From Holosporaceae bacterium (lineage in GTDB: Bacteria; Pseudomonadota; Alphaproteobacteria; UBA7879; UBA5542), in assembly GCA_022646525.1 (NCBI GenBank), contig CP060261.1, positions 248,001 through 312,000 of the forward strand: a stretch of DNA of 64,000 nucleotides, written 5' to 3'. Below the pieces are notes generated by a model. It made no database searches. It was given only the letters and a program-made list of their open reading frames with translations, and was not told where the DNA came from. Positions 42,591-52,396 of this stretch are shown piece after piece. Within the stretch, counting starts at the first letter, position 1. The number at the start of each line of letters is the position of its first letter. Made by a program: the position numbers and the translations under genes.

Positions 42591-43502
42591 GTGTTGTCTA
42601 ATATAGCTGGAATTATTGGAGGAAAATTTGGGCTGTATGGGCATTTACCTGCGCTCCTTTATAAATATGGAACGGTTGCATTATCAATAAAAAATCAAGA
42701 ATTTGTTAGAACAAGATTGGATTTAAAAAAATATTACGATCGTATCGTATGGTTAAAAGATGACCAGGAAGTGCTAGCCCAATCTTCATTACTCGTGCTC
42801 GCGGTCCCACCTCTAGCGCAAGAAGAAATAATATTTAACAATATAGAGTTGCTCACATCCAAAAACTTATTTTAGAAAAACCTTTATCTGACAATCCTAA
42901 ATCTGCTCAAGTTTTACTGAAAAATTTAATAAAATATAAAATTAATTTTAGAGTAAATTACACGTTTTTTGTAACTGAGTGGTTTTATGAAATCTGTTCT
43001 TTGTACTCAAATCAACACTACGAAATTGTTATTAAATGGGAGTTTTTAGCTCATCATTTTAAAGAACCTCTCACATTTGAAAAATATCATGCAAAGGAGG
43101 GTGTTTGAGGTTTTTTCTATTCATCTCATTGCGCTTCTTGCGCACTAAATTTAAAAAATTAAATCTAGTCAACTTTCTATGTTGATACTGATATTCCCTA
43201 TAAGTGGTTTGCTCAGTTAAATGACAACAAAAAATCGAGCAATTATTTGTGTCGATTCAAAAGCAACAAAATAATTTTTTCATGTGACAGTAATTCAAAA
43301 TAAAAAACCATATATGAAAAACATATAGATAGCCCATTTGAAGAAAATAAAACAAAATGTTTTCTGACATAAGAAGTGTCTATATTCTGAAATTCTTTCG
43401 CAGCTTGATAAAGACAATCTTCCTTTTATGAAGCAATATTTAGAAATTAATCAATTATGGTCTCACATAGAAAAATTTAGTGATCATAAGCTAAATGCCT
43501 AA
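42591..43502 (+). pseudogene. Gfo/Idh/MocA-family oxidoreductase, degenerate
   Basis: Begins LSNIAGIIGGKFGLYGHLPA, a Rossmann start, then after a shift ILEKPLSDNPKSAQVLLKN (the EKP motif of the family) and VTEWFYEICSL. From 43107 on the frame is interrupted by many stops over several frames, though short family-like pieces persist (KDNLPFMKQYLEINQLWSHI near 43440). Unlike the single-base breaks elsewhere, the density of stops shows real decay. It probably once reduced the 4-keto sugar made by the preceding enzymes. Confidence 0.7.
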
Positions 43503-43647
43503 TCATTCTTAAGAAGGTATTTTCCTAGGTCAATACAAATTATGATAAATAGTTATATAGGTTTTGATTTTAATTTAGGTGTGATATGTTCTCAAATTAT
43601 CAAACAACTTCTGTCATAAAAACTTACAATCAAAATAGATAGTCTTT

Positions 43648-44637
43648 ATGAAACAACAGGTTCAACTATCAATTTCTTTCTTAGTTTCACAAGAAACAGA
43701 GCAAAGATTGTACATGATTGTATATCCCATTTATTGGATTCAGGACGTTCTGACATAGAAGTGATTGTTAGGGATAATAATTTAACAGATAACACCTGGA
43801 CCACAATCCAAAAAATTAAAGATTCTCGCTTAAAAGTTTACCGTTCCCCTATAGATCAAGGAACCTTTGGGTTTATGGAACTGTCCAAATTACCATCCGG
43901 AAAAATAGTTACATGGATTTCTGATGAAGATGAATTTCAATTTGAACACCTTGATTGGATTCTTTCACAATTCTCAAATCCAGAATGTAACATTCTGTTT
44001 GGGAGTATTCATGTAGGAAAGAACGGGCGACTAATTTTTCCTGAAGAAGCGATTTATGATCAAGTACGTGCAAGCTTAGTTGAGCTATCATTTTCAGGAT
44101 GTGATGGGTTATTCATTCGTAACGAGCGACTTCACCATGCCAATTTTTTAAAGTGTTCTAATGTAGATGATGGATATGTGCTTTGGAACAATTATCCCAT
44201 TGGGTTTTTGCAAGCTGTGGAAGCATACCATTGATCACAACATCTAAAATTGTTGTAAAGCAAGTTCGATTTGCAAAAACCACAAATAATTGAACGTCCT
44301 TCCTAAAACAACCCATAGACTTCCCCACTATTATCCAGAAACTATGTTTGATAGACTTGTTAGCAATATTGTTAATGTTCATTACAAGAAAATTTTAATA
44401 AAGGAAAAATTAAAATAGTGTATTTGCTAATTTCTTCCTTCTTGAACGCTGTAGAAAATCTAGAAAATCCTGGACTTATTAAGCTTCTTCATGAAAAACT
44501 ATGATCAAGCGATTGTTGAAAAATATATTAACCATATAAATAGCTTGAAACTTAATAAAAAGCTCACTAGATCTTTTTGGTTATTGAATAAAATGATTGG
44601 CTTATTGCCTGCGGTTTTTCGCAATAAAGCTAAGTGA
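43648..44637 (+). pseudogene. Glycosyltransferase family 2, degenerate copy A
   Basis: From ATG 43648 a broken start leads into RAKIVHDCISHLLDSGRSDI and EVIVRDNNLTDNTWTTIQKI, the GT-A fold beginning, then TWISDEDEFQFEHLDWILSQ in place of the usual DxD block. The frame stops at 44234; recognisable residues resume with several stops (PHYYPETMFDRLVSN, LPAVFRNKAK ending at 44637). Probably a surface-glycan transferase no longer functional, although residues up to 44234 could still be translated. Confidence 0.65.
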
Positions 44638-44658
44638 AAAAGATGAAGCTTAGTTAGA

Positions 44659-45786
44659 GTGAAATTTTCTATTATTATCCCAACCTGAGATCGTCCTGAA
44701 CTCTTAGCTCTTGCAGTTCAGTATGCCTTGAGTCAAAAATACAAAACATTGAATTAATTGTTTCGGATAATTCAACCACCCTGATTATAAAAAAAGAATA
44801 AGCACAAAATAGAGAAGAGCCTCAAAGAACATAAAGTATTATTTGTTAGCCCTGATAAACAGCTGTCAGTCCCAGAACATTTTGAATTTGCTCTACAATA
44901 TGCGACTGGAGACTATGTATTATTTTTAACAGATAAAATGATGTTATTACCTGATACCCTGACTTCTGCTGCTGAGGTTATTAAAAAGACAGAAGCTGAG
45001 ATTGTTAATTGGGGTTACTTTCCTTTAATACAGACAACTATTTAAACCCAAAAATGGGGACGCTTGTATACACTCTGAATATCCAAAATAATCTATACAA
45101 AGAATATGAACCTCTCAGCACTTAAAAATAAAATCTAGTGGTCTGATTTCCAGACAAAATGAATCTATGGAAAACTACATAAAAGGTAAACTATGCTTTG
45201 GTTGTTTTAGCAAAAATTTGTTTCACAAATAATTAAAAATCAGGATCTGTTTTTGAGGCGACCCATGATTATAAGGCATGGTGCAAGGCCTTTGCCTGCC
45301 AAGAAATGTGCGATACTTGAAGAGCCTGGCATACTGTTTGTTGGTCTTCCTGAAAACAAATCTTTAGGCATGTTAACATGTTTAAACTCTGGAAGCGCAC
45401 TTAAATATTATAAGGAATTTACCGATACCGATTTGATCTTAACCTCTTTAGTACCTGGAGTATATAGTAGTCAGCACAACATGGTAGCTCATGATTACAA
45501 GAAGTACTTGAAAATCTATGATAAGTTTCAGTTCTTTGGGAGAAATTTGGCTCTTCTATCTTAAATGACTTTATTGCCAAATAAAGTCTGGATCAGTCAG
45601 AGAGAGCGGCAAGATCAGATTGATTTATTTTATAAGTATATCAAAGAAAAGTATCCGATACGATATTATTTTTATAAATATAAACAGTGGATTTTAAAGG
45701 TTAACAACACAACAAAAGAAATTAAAAAAGTGATCCCTTTTAAAACACAGCTACTCGTTATTATCATACTCATTGTGCTTCTTTAG
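44659..45786 (+). pseudogene. Glycosyltransferase family 2, degenerate copy B
   Basis: GTG 44659 gives KFSIIIPT then an in-frame TGA at 44686-44688 where homologues carry an Arg or similar, then DRPELLALAVQYALSQ. Further pieces are spread over frames: FVSPDKQLSVPEHFEFALQY, LPDTLTSAAEVIKKTEAE, and a long open C-terminal part LPENKSLGMLTCLNSGSALK...VPGVYSSQHNMVAHDY to 45786, ending in a hydrophobic tail. The TGA is a substitution, not an indel, which supports genuine inactivation. Confidence 0.7.
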
Positions 45787-46289
45787 AAGCTGCAATTAAT
45801 TTCATAATCTCTAGGTAATGTAGTGTTCAAGTATTGAGATTTTGTGCTATTAAAATGTCTTGAGTAAATATTTCATATTCTAATGTGACTTAATTGATAT
45901 TTCTAAAAGATATAGATAGTCTCAATTAAAATATAATTTATCTCACTACCAAATTACCAGATTTTTCAACAAACTGCTTTAGAATAACTAATCTGCCATT
46001 AGAATCGTTCTTGTATATGAGCTCAAATAGCTTTTATCTCAACCCTTTAAAGAATATAAGAAATGTAGTTTAGTTATTGAAATTTAGTTATGCTAGGCTA
46101 GTTCAGTGCACCAGATTCTGCCCCATCTTGTCTGATGAAGGGGCGAAGGAACGCTCATTTGGGTCATTAGATGAACTCAACACAACGAGAAAAAAACAGG
46201 GTAGAAATAAGAAAGAAAAATGTAGCTCCATGCAACCCAACCTCCAAAACAATCTTATGACTTACAAAACATATCACAAATAAATCTTC
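45787..46289. other. Gene-free A+T-rich stretch
   Basis: About 500 bases between the glycosyltransferase remnant and the groEL terminator. Short open frames exist (for example around 46077-46283) but none shows a protein family, ribosome site or codon pattern like the neighbours. No repeats or insertion-sequence ends were recognised. Confidence 0.5.
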
Positions 46290-46320
46290 AAAAAACCAGA
46301 CACACTGGCCTGGTTTTTTT
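46290..46320 (-). terminator. Terminator downstream of groEL
   Basis: AAAAAACCAG (46290-46299) and CTGGTTTTTTT (46310-46320) form an A/T-flanked hairpin around a ten-base loop. On the minus strand it follows the groEL stop by about 22 bases and ends in a T run; it could work in both directions. Confidence 0.75.
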
Positions 46321-46342
46321 GAAGGAAAGGGTTTTAACGAGT

Positions 46343-47988
46343 TTAGAAGCCCATACCGCCCATGCCACCCATTGGAGGTGAAGCTGGCGCAGATGGCTTT
46401 TTCTGTTTCAGGTTTATCCGCAACCATAGCCTCTGTTGTAATCAAAAGACCTGATACCGATGCGGCGTCTTGCAATGCAGCACGCACCACCTTGGTTGGG
46501 TCAATCACACCAAACTTAAACATGTTGCCATATTCTCCTGTTTGGGCATTGTATCCAAAATCTGTATCTTTTGATTCAAGAATTTTTCCAACTATAATTG
46601 ATGCTTCAGCACCTGCATTGTGTGCAATTTGACGCGTTGGTGCTGAATCGCACGACGTACAATTTCAAGACCTACACGTTGATCATCATTCACAGGTTTC
46701 AAACCATCAAAGGCGCTTTGAGAAGCATGTAGAAGGGCAGATCCACCCCAGCAACCACACCTTCAAGAACTGCTGCACGCGTTGCATTAAGGGCATCCTC
46801 AACACGGTCTTTCCGCTCTTTCACTTCAATTTCTGTTGCACCACCTACACGGATAACGGCAACACCACCTGAAAGTTTCGCAAGGCGTTCTTGAAGTTTT
46901 TCCCGATCATAATCAGAAGTAGATTCTTCAATTTGTGCTTTGATTTCTTTGCAGCGGGCTTCAATTTCTTGCTTGTTACCTTCGCCATTTACAAACGTGC
47001 TGTTTTCTTTCGTAATGACCACACGCTTTGCACGACCTAGCATTTCAACAGTGACGTTTTCAAGCTTGGTGCCCACTTCTTCAGAAATCATTTGACCGCC
47101 CGTAAGAATAGCTAAATCTTCAAGCATTGCCTTCCGACGATCGCCAAAACCGGGGGCTTTGATAGCAGATACTTTCAGACCACCACGAAGCTTGTTTACA
47201 ACCAATGTGGCCAAGGCTTCACCATCAACATCTTCAGCAACAATAAGAAGCGATTTTCCTGATTGTGCTACTTTTTCAAGTACAGGCAACATAGGCTGCA
47301 AGCTTGAGATTTTCTTATCATGAATCAAGATAAGGGGATCATCCAACTCGCATGTCATTTTTTCAGAATTCGTCACAAAGTAAGGAGATAAATAACCCCG
47401 ATCAAACTGCATACCTTCAACAACTTCAAGTTCAGATTCCATAGACTTGGCTTCTTCAATGGTGATCACACCTTCTTTCCCAACCTTGCCCATAGCCTTT
47501 GCAATCATATCACCAATCTCGCTTTCGCCATTGGCAGAGATTGTCGCAACTTGTGCAATTTCTTCGTCTGTTGTTACTTTTTTCGATCTCTTTTGAAGGG
47601 TTTCAATAACAGATGTAACCGCCATATCAACACCACGCTTTAGATCCATCGGGTTCATACCGGCTGTAACAGACTTGATGCCTTCTCGCGCAATAGCCTG
47701 GGCCAATACTGTTGCTGTTGTTGTGCCATCGCCCGCAATATCATTTGTTTTGCTTGCAACTTCACGAATCATTTGCGCACCCATATTTTCAAACTTATCG
47801 GCAAGCGATATTTCTTTCGCAACAGATACACCATCTTTCGTAATGCGTGGGGCACCAAAAGATTTATCTAGAATAACATTACGACCCTTTGGCCCAAGTG
47901 TTACCTTAACGGCATCAGCAAGGGTATCTAGGCCCTTTAGAAGCTTTTCTCTTGCTTCCATTGAAAACTTTACTTCTTTTGCACTCAT
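46343..47988 (-). CDS. groEL: GroEL chaperonin, 60 kDa (frameshifted C-terminal part)
   Basis: Cytoplasmic folding chamber with GroES. MSAKEVKFSMEAREKLLKGL starts the protein; TLGPKGRNVILDKSFGAPRI and NDIAGDGTTTATVLAQAIAR are the ATP-binding blocks; KAPGFGDRRKAMLEDLAILT is conserved. The first 425 residues are unbroken. Shifts near 46733, 46650 and 46400-46390 interrupt the end, which finishes with the usual PPMGGMGGMGF repeat at 46343. About 548 codons, the family size. Follows groES by 23 bases with an AAAGGAG site. Confidence 0.97.
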
Positions 47989-48011
47989 TTTTTATTCTCC
48001 TTTAAACTTTT

Positions 48012-48299
48012 TTAGGCAATCACACCAAAAATGTCTGATTCCTTCATGATCAGAAGGTCTTTGCCATCAACTTTGACTTCTGTTCCAGACCATTTTCCAA
48101 AAAGAATGCGATCACCTGCTTTCACTGTCATCGGGTGAAATTTTCCTTGTTCATTAACAGCACCATTACCAACGGCAACGACTTTACCTTCAATAGGCTT
48201 TTCTTTTGCTGTATCAGGGATAATAATGCCGCCAGCTGTTTTTTCTTCTTGTTCAATGCGCTCAACAAGCACACGATCGTGGAGTGGCTTAAATTTCAT
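48012..48299 (-). CDS. groES: GroES co-chaperonin, 10 kDa
   Basis: Heptameric lid of GroEL. 95 residues, intact. MKFKPLHDRVLVERIEQEEK, GGIIIPDTAKEKPIEGKVVA (the mobile loop) and the C-terminal LLIMKESDIFGVIA are standard. An AAGGAG site precedes the ATG. First gene of the groESL operon, transcribed from the promoter and CIRCE element just upstream. Confidence 0.98.
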   Translation of the reverse strand: MKFKPLHDRVLVERIEQEEKTAGGIIIPDTAKEKPIEGKVVAVGNGAVNEQGKFHPMTVKAGDRILFGKWSGTEVKVDGKDLLIMKESDIFGVIA

Positions 48300-48333
48300 A
48301 GAGATCTCCTTTCTATGCTGAGTAAATCTTTGT

Positions 48334-48360
48334 TTAGCACTCTATATAAGTGAGTGCTAA
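48334..48360 (-). promoter_or_regulatory. CIRCE operator (HrcA site) of groESL
   Basis: Perfect inverted repeat TTAGCACTC-N9-GAGTGCTAA, identical to the CIRCE consensus, 35 bases upstream of groES. HrcA binds it to repress the operon until heat shock. hrcA itself is not in the window. Confidence 0.97.
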
Positions 48361-48389
48361 GAATTAGCATAAAATTCAATTCTTGTCAA
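48361..48389 (-). promoter_or_regulatory. Sigma-70 type promoter of groESL
   Basis: On the minus strand TTGACA (48384-48389) and TAATTC (48361-48366) are 17 bases apart, with a TGC extension directly before the -10. The CIRCE element starts immediately after the -10, so HrcA would block initiation. Confidence 0.75.
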
Positions 48390-48427
48390 GACAAGTCAGA
48401 CATACATTTTATAGCGGAAAGAATAAT

Positions 48428-49675
48428 TTATGTGTAAGTTTTGTTTCTTCTAGAAACATGGATAAGGGCTATAAGTGTTAGAATCGACAAAACCATCAAC
48501 AAAAACCCAGGTGCCAAAATTGAATCAAAGTACTCTTTTAGAAACTGGGCCATATTGGGGTTGTTCCCTAAAATAGCCGCACCAAATGTCATGCAAAACG
48601 CCAAGCCAGAATATCGACATTGCACCGGGAAAAAAGCTGCCAATATAAGCACTGATGCATCCATTAATAACACTGCCCGCAATGTTCATCGAAACAATAA
48701 AGATAATAATATCTGCCAAAGAAACCGTTGTACTGTTCAGTAAATTAAAAGCAGGCAAAGACACCAGCGCAGTAAAATCATACCCACAGCTAAAATCCGA
48801 TAAAAACCCACTTTGTCAGATAGGTATCCAAATAAATTAATAGAAATTGCCGTTAAAATCATAGCAGACATGTTAAGAAGCATGGCTTGTGACTTTGTAT
48901 ACCCCCAAAACATTAAGGAAAACTGAATTACCATAAACTGTTGTCAAGTAAAGGGCATTACCGTTAACCCAAACACCAATACACCCAAAAAAAGAACGCG
49001 TTTGTGATTCCTAAGAAGTGTTCGCCATGGAAACTCAGCTTTATGTTTTTTTTGAAGCTGAACTTTCTTAAAGTCTATCGTTTCAAGAAACCGTCGCCGT
49101 AAGAAAAAAATGACAACAGCCGCAATGCCCCCCAACAAAAACAAAATGCGCCAGCTCCATGAGGGCATACATTCTAAATTGATAATAGCCGCCAAACCAC
49201 TGGCAATAACGGCACCAATCACACCCCATGAAACAATGCGCCCGTTGTAACGCCCGATCGTGTTTTTATCTAAGTTTTCAATAACATACAAGCTAGCTCC
49301 TGCCAGTTCGCCGCCGTAAAAAAACCCCTGCGCCAACCGACATAAAATCAGCATGACTGGGGCAAAAACACCAATCGCATCATAAGACGGCAATAAACCA
49401 ATAATCAGTGTAGGAATGGCAACCAAAACCATACTCAAAAGCAATGGTTTTTTTCGCCCAACCTTATCTCCCACATATCCAAAAAAGAATGCGCCAAGGG
49501 GGCGAGCAAGAAACCCTGCAGAAAAAGCCCCAAAAGTCGCCATTGTTTGCAAATGCTGCTCTGTCGATGGGAAAAAAAGTGGGGCCAGCTGTACAGCCAA
49601 GAATCCATAGAGCGTTACATCAAAACACTCTACAATATGGCCCCCAATAACAGCAATGCTCAGCTTACTTTTCAT
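48428..49675 (-). CDS. MFS transporter, MHS/ProP-like (frameshifted)
   Basis: Twelve-helix proton symporter of the metabolite:H+ symporter type (osmolytes or carboxylates). MKSKLSIAVIGGHIVECFDV and the loop GYVGDKVGRKKPLLLSMVL (motif A) are clear; RLAQGFFYGGELAGASLYV fits the ProP-like subgroup. The first 243 residues are unbroken; shifts near 48945, 48750 and 48640 cut the second half, which ends LALIHVSRRNKTYT at 48428. About 416 codons. It starts 11 bases inside the upstream LysR gene, so the regulator and transporter are coupled. Confidence 0.85.
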
Positions 49676-50594
49676 CCTTTATATACAGCACTTTCACGTT
49701 AATTTCTTTAAAGTATTCTTCCATAAACTCTCTAAAGACTTCCATATGATTTTGCGCAGAAACGTTATTTGTTTTTCTCATACAAAACAATGTTTTAATT
49801 GTGGGCCCCTTGATTTGGGGCAAAACAGAAACCAAATTCCCTTTATAGATATCATTTGATTCCACAGGGGCTGATATCACACCCAGCCCTGCCTTTGCGG
49901 CATTAAACAGGGACACTGTAGAGTTCACCGTGATAGAAGGCGTCAACTTAGGAATGCCATGCTTTCCTTTAATATGCCAGTTAATATCATCAAAATAGGT
50001 GAACTCATGCTCTCCATACGCCAGCACCTTGTGCGACAGAAGGTCCTCGGGCGACTTGGGCACACCATGGCGCTCCAAATAATCAGGGCTCGCAAAAAGG
50101 CCATGATTGTAAGGGATATACCAAATCTTTTTAAATCCTTCTAATTCTTCATCATCCATAGGACGCAATAAAATATCTGCTGTTCTTTGCGCTTGCTTCG
50201 TAAGTGCATCATATGCCAATACATTTAAGCGCAAGTTATGATGTTTTTCAAAAAAGTCTTTTAAACTTGGCATCAACCAAGATGAAGAAACCGCCGCCGT
50301 TGTAGATACAACCAGCTCACTTTTAACTTCTTGCGCATCTTTTCCGTGTGCCGACAAAATACCTTCTTGATACACATCTAATAGCTTTATCGCATATGGA
50401 ATGAAGGATTTTGCTTCTTCTGTAAGGCTCGTTGACTGTTTTTTTCGATTAACAAGCTTAACGCCCAACTCTTTTTCTAACTCATTTACGTGTGCCCACA
50501 TTGTCGAGCGCGGAATGCCCAATACTTTGTGACCGCCAAAATCGCAGTTATTGCGGCTTAGAAAGATGATTGTTTTAAGTGAAATTATCCTCAT
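49665..50594 (-). CDS. LysR-family transcriptional regulator
   Basis: 309 residues, intact. N-terminal winged helix-turn-helix with VLGIPRSTMWAHVNELEKEL and GVKLVNRKKQSTSLTEEAKS, then the periplasmic-binding-like effector domain (LVVSTTAAVSSSWLMPSLKD, GLGVISAPVESNDIYKGNLV). The first helix is divergent (FLSRNNCDFGGHK), perhaps shortened. Unusually for LysR genes it is transcribed in the same direction as, and overlapping, the transporter it may control. Confidence 0.9.
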   Translation of the reverse strand: MRIISLKTIIFLSRNNCDFGGHKVLGIPRSTMWAHVNELEKELGVKLVNRKKQSTSLTEEAKSFIPYAIKLLDVYQEGILSAHGKDAQEVKSELVVSTTAAVSSSWLMPSLKDFFEKHHNLRLNVLAYDALTKQAQRTADILLRPMDDEELEGFKKIWYIPYNHGLFASPDYLERHGVPKSPEDLLSHKVLAYGEHEFTYFDDINWHIKGKHGIPKLTPSITVNSTVSLFNAAKAGLGVISAPVESNDIYKGNLVSVLPQIKGPTIKTLFCMRKTNNVSAQNHMEVFREFMEEYFKEINVKVLYIKDEK

Positions 50595-50736
50595 GTTAGC
50601 TTTTCTCGGGAGTTTAAGTATTGTGTGTTTTCATTTGTGCGTTTTGTAATATTTTATACACGCTTTTTCCACTAGAAAAAACCGTTTTATTTCTATTAGA
50701 AGTTGCAAAAAAACAAAAAAACAAGCCGAAGTGTTT

Positions 50737-51832
50737 TTATGAAATCGGGTCAAACAAAGGCTCTTCTATAGGCTTATCCTGAGCGACAGGTGCTGGAGAG
50801 TTCGTTTCCGAAAAAGGTATATTTTTAGATGGTGGCATATCTTCTTCTTTTTTCTCTCCATAATAGCCCACTGGAAGTTTAAATTTGAAAGATTCAGAAG
50901 AAGGGCGCATATTTTTCTTCATATATATGCGACGCTCTGCAATACGTCGCACTTCATTTGGCGTTGCACGTCGATTAGCAAGAATAACAACAAAATCAAA
51001 AGTGCCGTCCAAATTAGGCGCCGAAAACAAGTCCACAACATCAACGGCCTGAGATGGCCTAAGCTGCATGCGAATCGCAGACATCTTATCACTAGATTCA
51101 TCAACAGAATACGATCTGACAATACCGCTATTAAGGACTTCTGTTTTTTAGAGTTGGCCAGTTTATTTTGGGCAAATACACATGAAACTCTTGTGTAAAA
51201 TCAACCAATTGGAATTCAAAAAACTCTTCTCTATCAGAATTGATAATAATCCATGTTGCCCCATCTTGCTTTGGAAGCACCGCAATAGAATTAATTTCAT
51301 TTGATTTCACAACCATTTCTTGGTTCAGCGTCACCGTCGGCGCAACAGGCTTTGGCGCCGGTAAATCAAGTGGCTCTTCTTCTTCCACAACTGGTGGGGG
51401 CAGCGGTTGGGGCGGCGGTGGCTCTTTCGTTTCTAAATCCAGAAAATAGTTATTTTGGCGGCCAAAGCTACCCATAAGGCGCGTGTGTGGATTGAAACGC
51501 AACAAGCACCCCTTTCCTCGATCAAGGCTCACAATTTCATAAGATTTTAAAGGCCCTTTTTCTACCTTCTTTTGGGGGGGCACACGCCAGTAGGTGTCTT
51601 CAGGGCCAGACACTAAGAAAACGCCGTCACCTCTGTCTTCAACATAAAGAGAAACAGGGTAACTCATTTCAAAAGAAACACGGGTTTTATCAATTTCTGT
51701 TCCCACACGAATATCTGTGATGGTAAGATTGCTATTTGCCCACACCTTTGGCGCCAAAACTGCCATAAAAAGTAAAGGCACGAAAAGCATTTGTATAAGT
51801 TTGTTAAAATTAAAAAAAACTTTTTTCATCAT
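50737..51832 (-). CDS. Secreted AMIN-like protein of unknown function (one frameshift)
   Basis: MMKKVFFNFNKLIQMLFVPL with cleavage near VWA is a signal peptide. The next about 110 residues (TITDIRVGTEIDKTRVSFEM, SYPVSLYVEDRGDGVFLV) resemble the AMIN domain that targets amidases and secretins to the wall. A Pro/Glu linker (PPPPQPLPPPVVEEEEPLDL) separates a second domain. A shift in the A run near 51145 leads to MSAIRMQLRPSQAVDVVDLF and an acidic Pro-rich tail ending FDPIS. About 365 codons. It follows the RodZ-like gene closely and may form an envelope unit with it; enzymatic domains are absent. Confidence 0.6.
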
Positions 51833-51838
51833 AAGCTG

Positions 51839-52343
51839 TTACCGAGAAAAATGCTCCCCTGCATACTGGGGTGATAGCCCCTCTCTTTGAAAACGCTGCG
51901 GATCAGAGCTAAAAATTCTATAGAACAAAAAAGCACCATGATCACCATACTTACAATCATAACTTTTTAGAGTTATATAAAAACGAAAAAAGGGTTGGCC
52001 AATTTATCTGAAAGCGCAACAACGCGCAGCTCTTCTCCGCTTGGCACCACAAGATTTTGATGTGTTTTAATGTTATGGGCCCGCTTAAAGGCATCAAGAG
52101 TTAAAAATGGATCTAAATCCAGAAATTGTGCGTAAGAGCGCACAAAGCCCAAAGTATATGTTTGGGATGGAAGCTTGCCCAAGTGTCCCCCCTTCAATAG
52201 CCTGTAAAAATTCTTCGTTAATGTTAAGAGAATCAACAACATGCTGAATCTTATATCCCTTTTTTAAGCGTGCCTCTTTTAAAAGAACAGAAATATGCTT
52301 GTCATAAATATTATTAAGATTATTTTTTCTATTTTTTCTTCAT
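51839..52343 (-). CDS. RodZ-like helix-turn-helix protein (frameshifted)
   Basis: The N-terminal HTH_25 domain is clear: SVLLKEARLKKGYKIQHVVD, INEEFLQAIEGG and LPSQTYTLGFVRSYAQFLDL, the RodZ pattern that binds MreB. ATG 52341-52343 follows an AGGGAG site. Shifts near 52330, 52190 and 51985 are needed. A third frame near 51900-51950 encodes the hydrophobic MIVSMVIMVLFCSIEFLALI, a possible membrane segment; another frame gives GLSPQYAGEHFSR with a stop at 51839. So HTH plus one membrane helix is likely, but the large periplasmic domain of E. coli RodZ is missing. Confidence 0.6.
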
Positions 52344-52396
52344 TTGAGACTCCCTATGTAAAATTTTTTACACAAGAAAGTAAGGAGTTCAAGCAA

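Noticed and set aside
42591..45786. Insertion sequence as cause of the decayed stretch
   Set aside because: No transposase residues, terminal inverted repeats or target duplications were found; remnants match oxidoreductase and glycosyltransferase families.
46077..46283. Open frame of about 68 codons before the groEL terminator
   Set aside because: No ribosome site, no recognisable family and low-complexity Lys/Asn tail; treated as non-coding.
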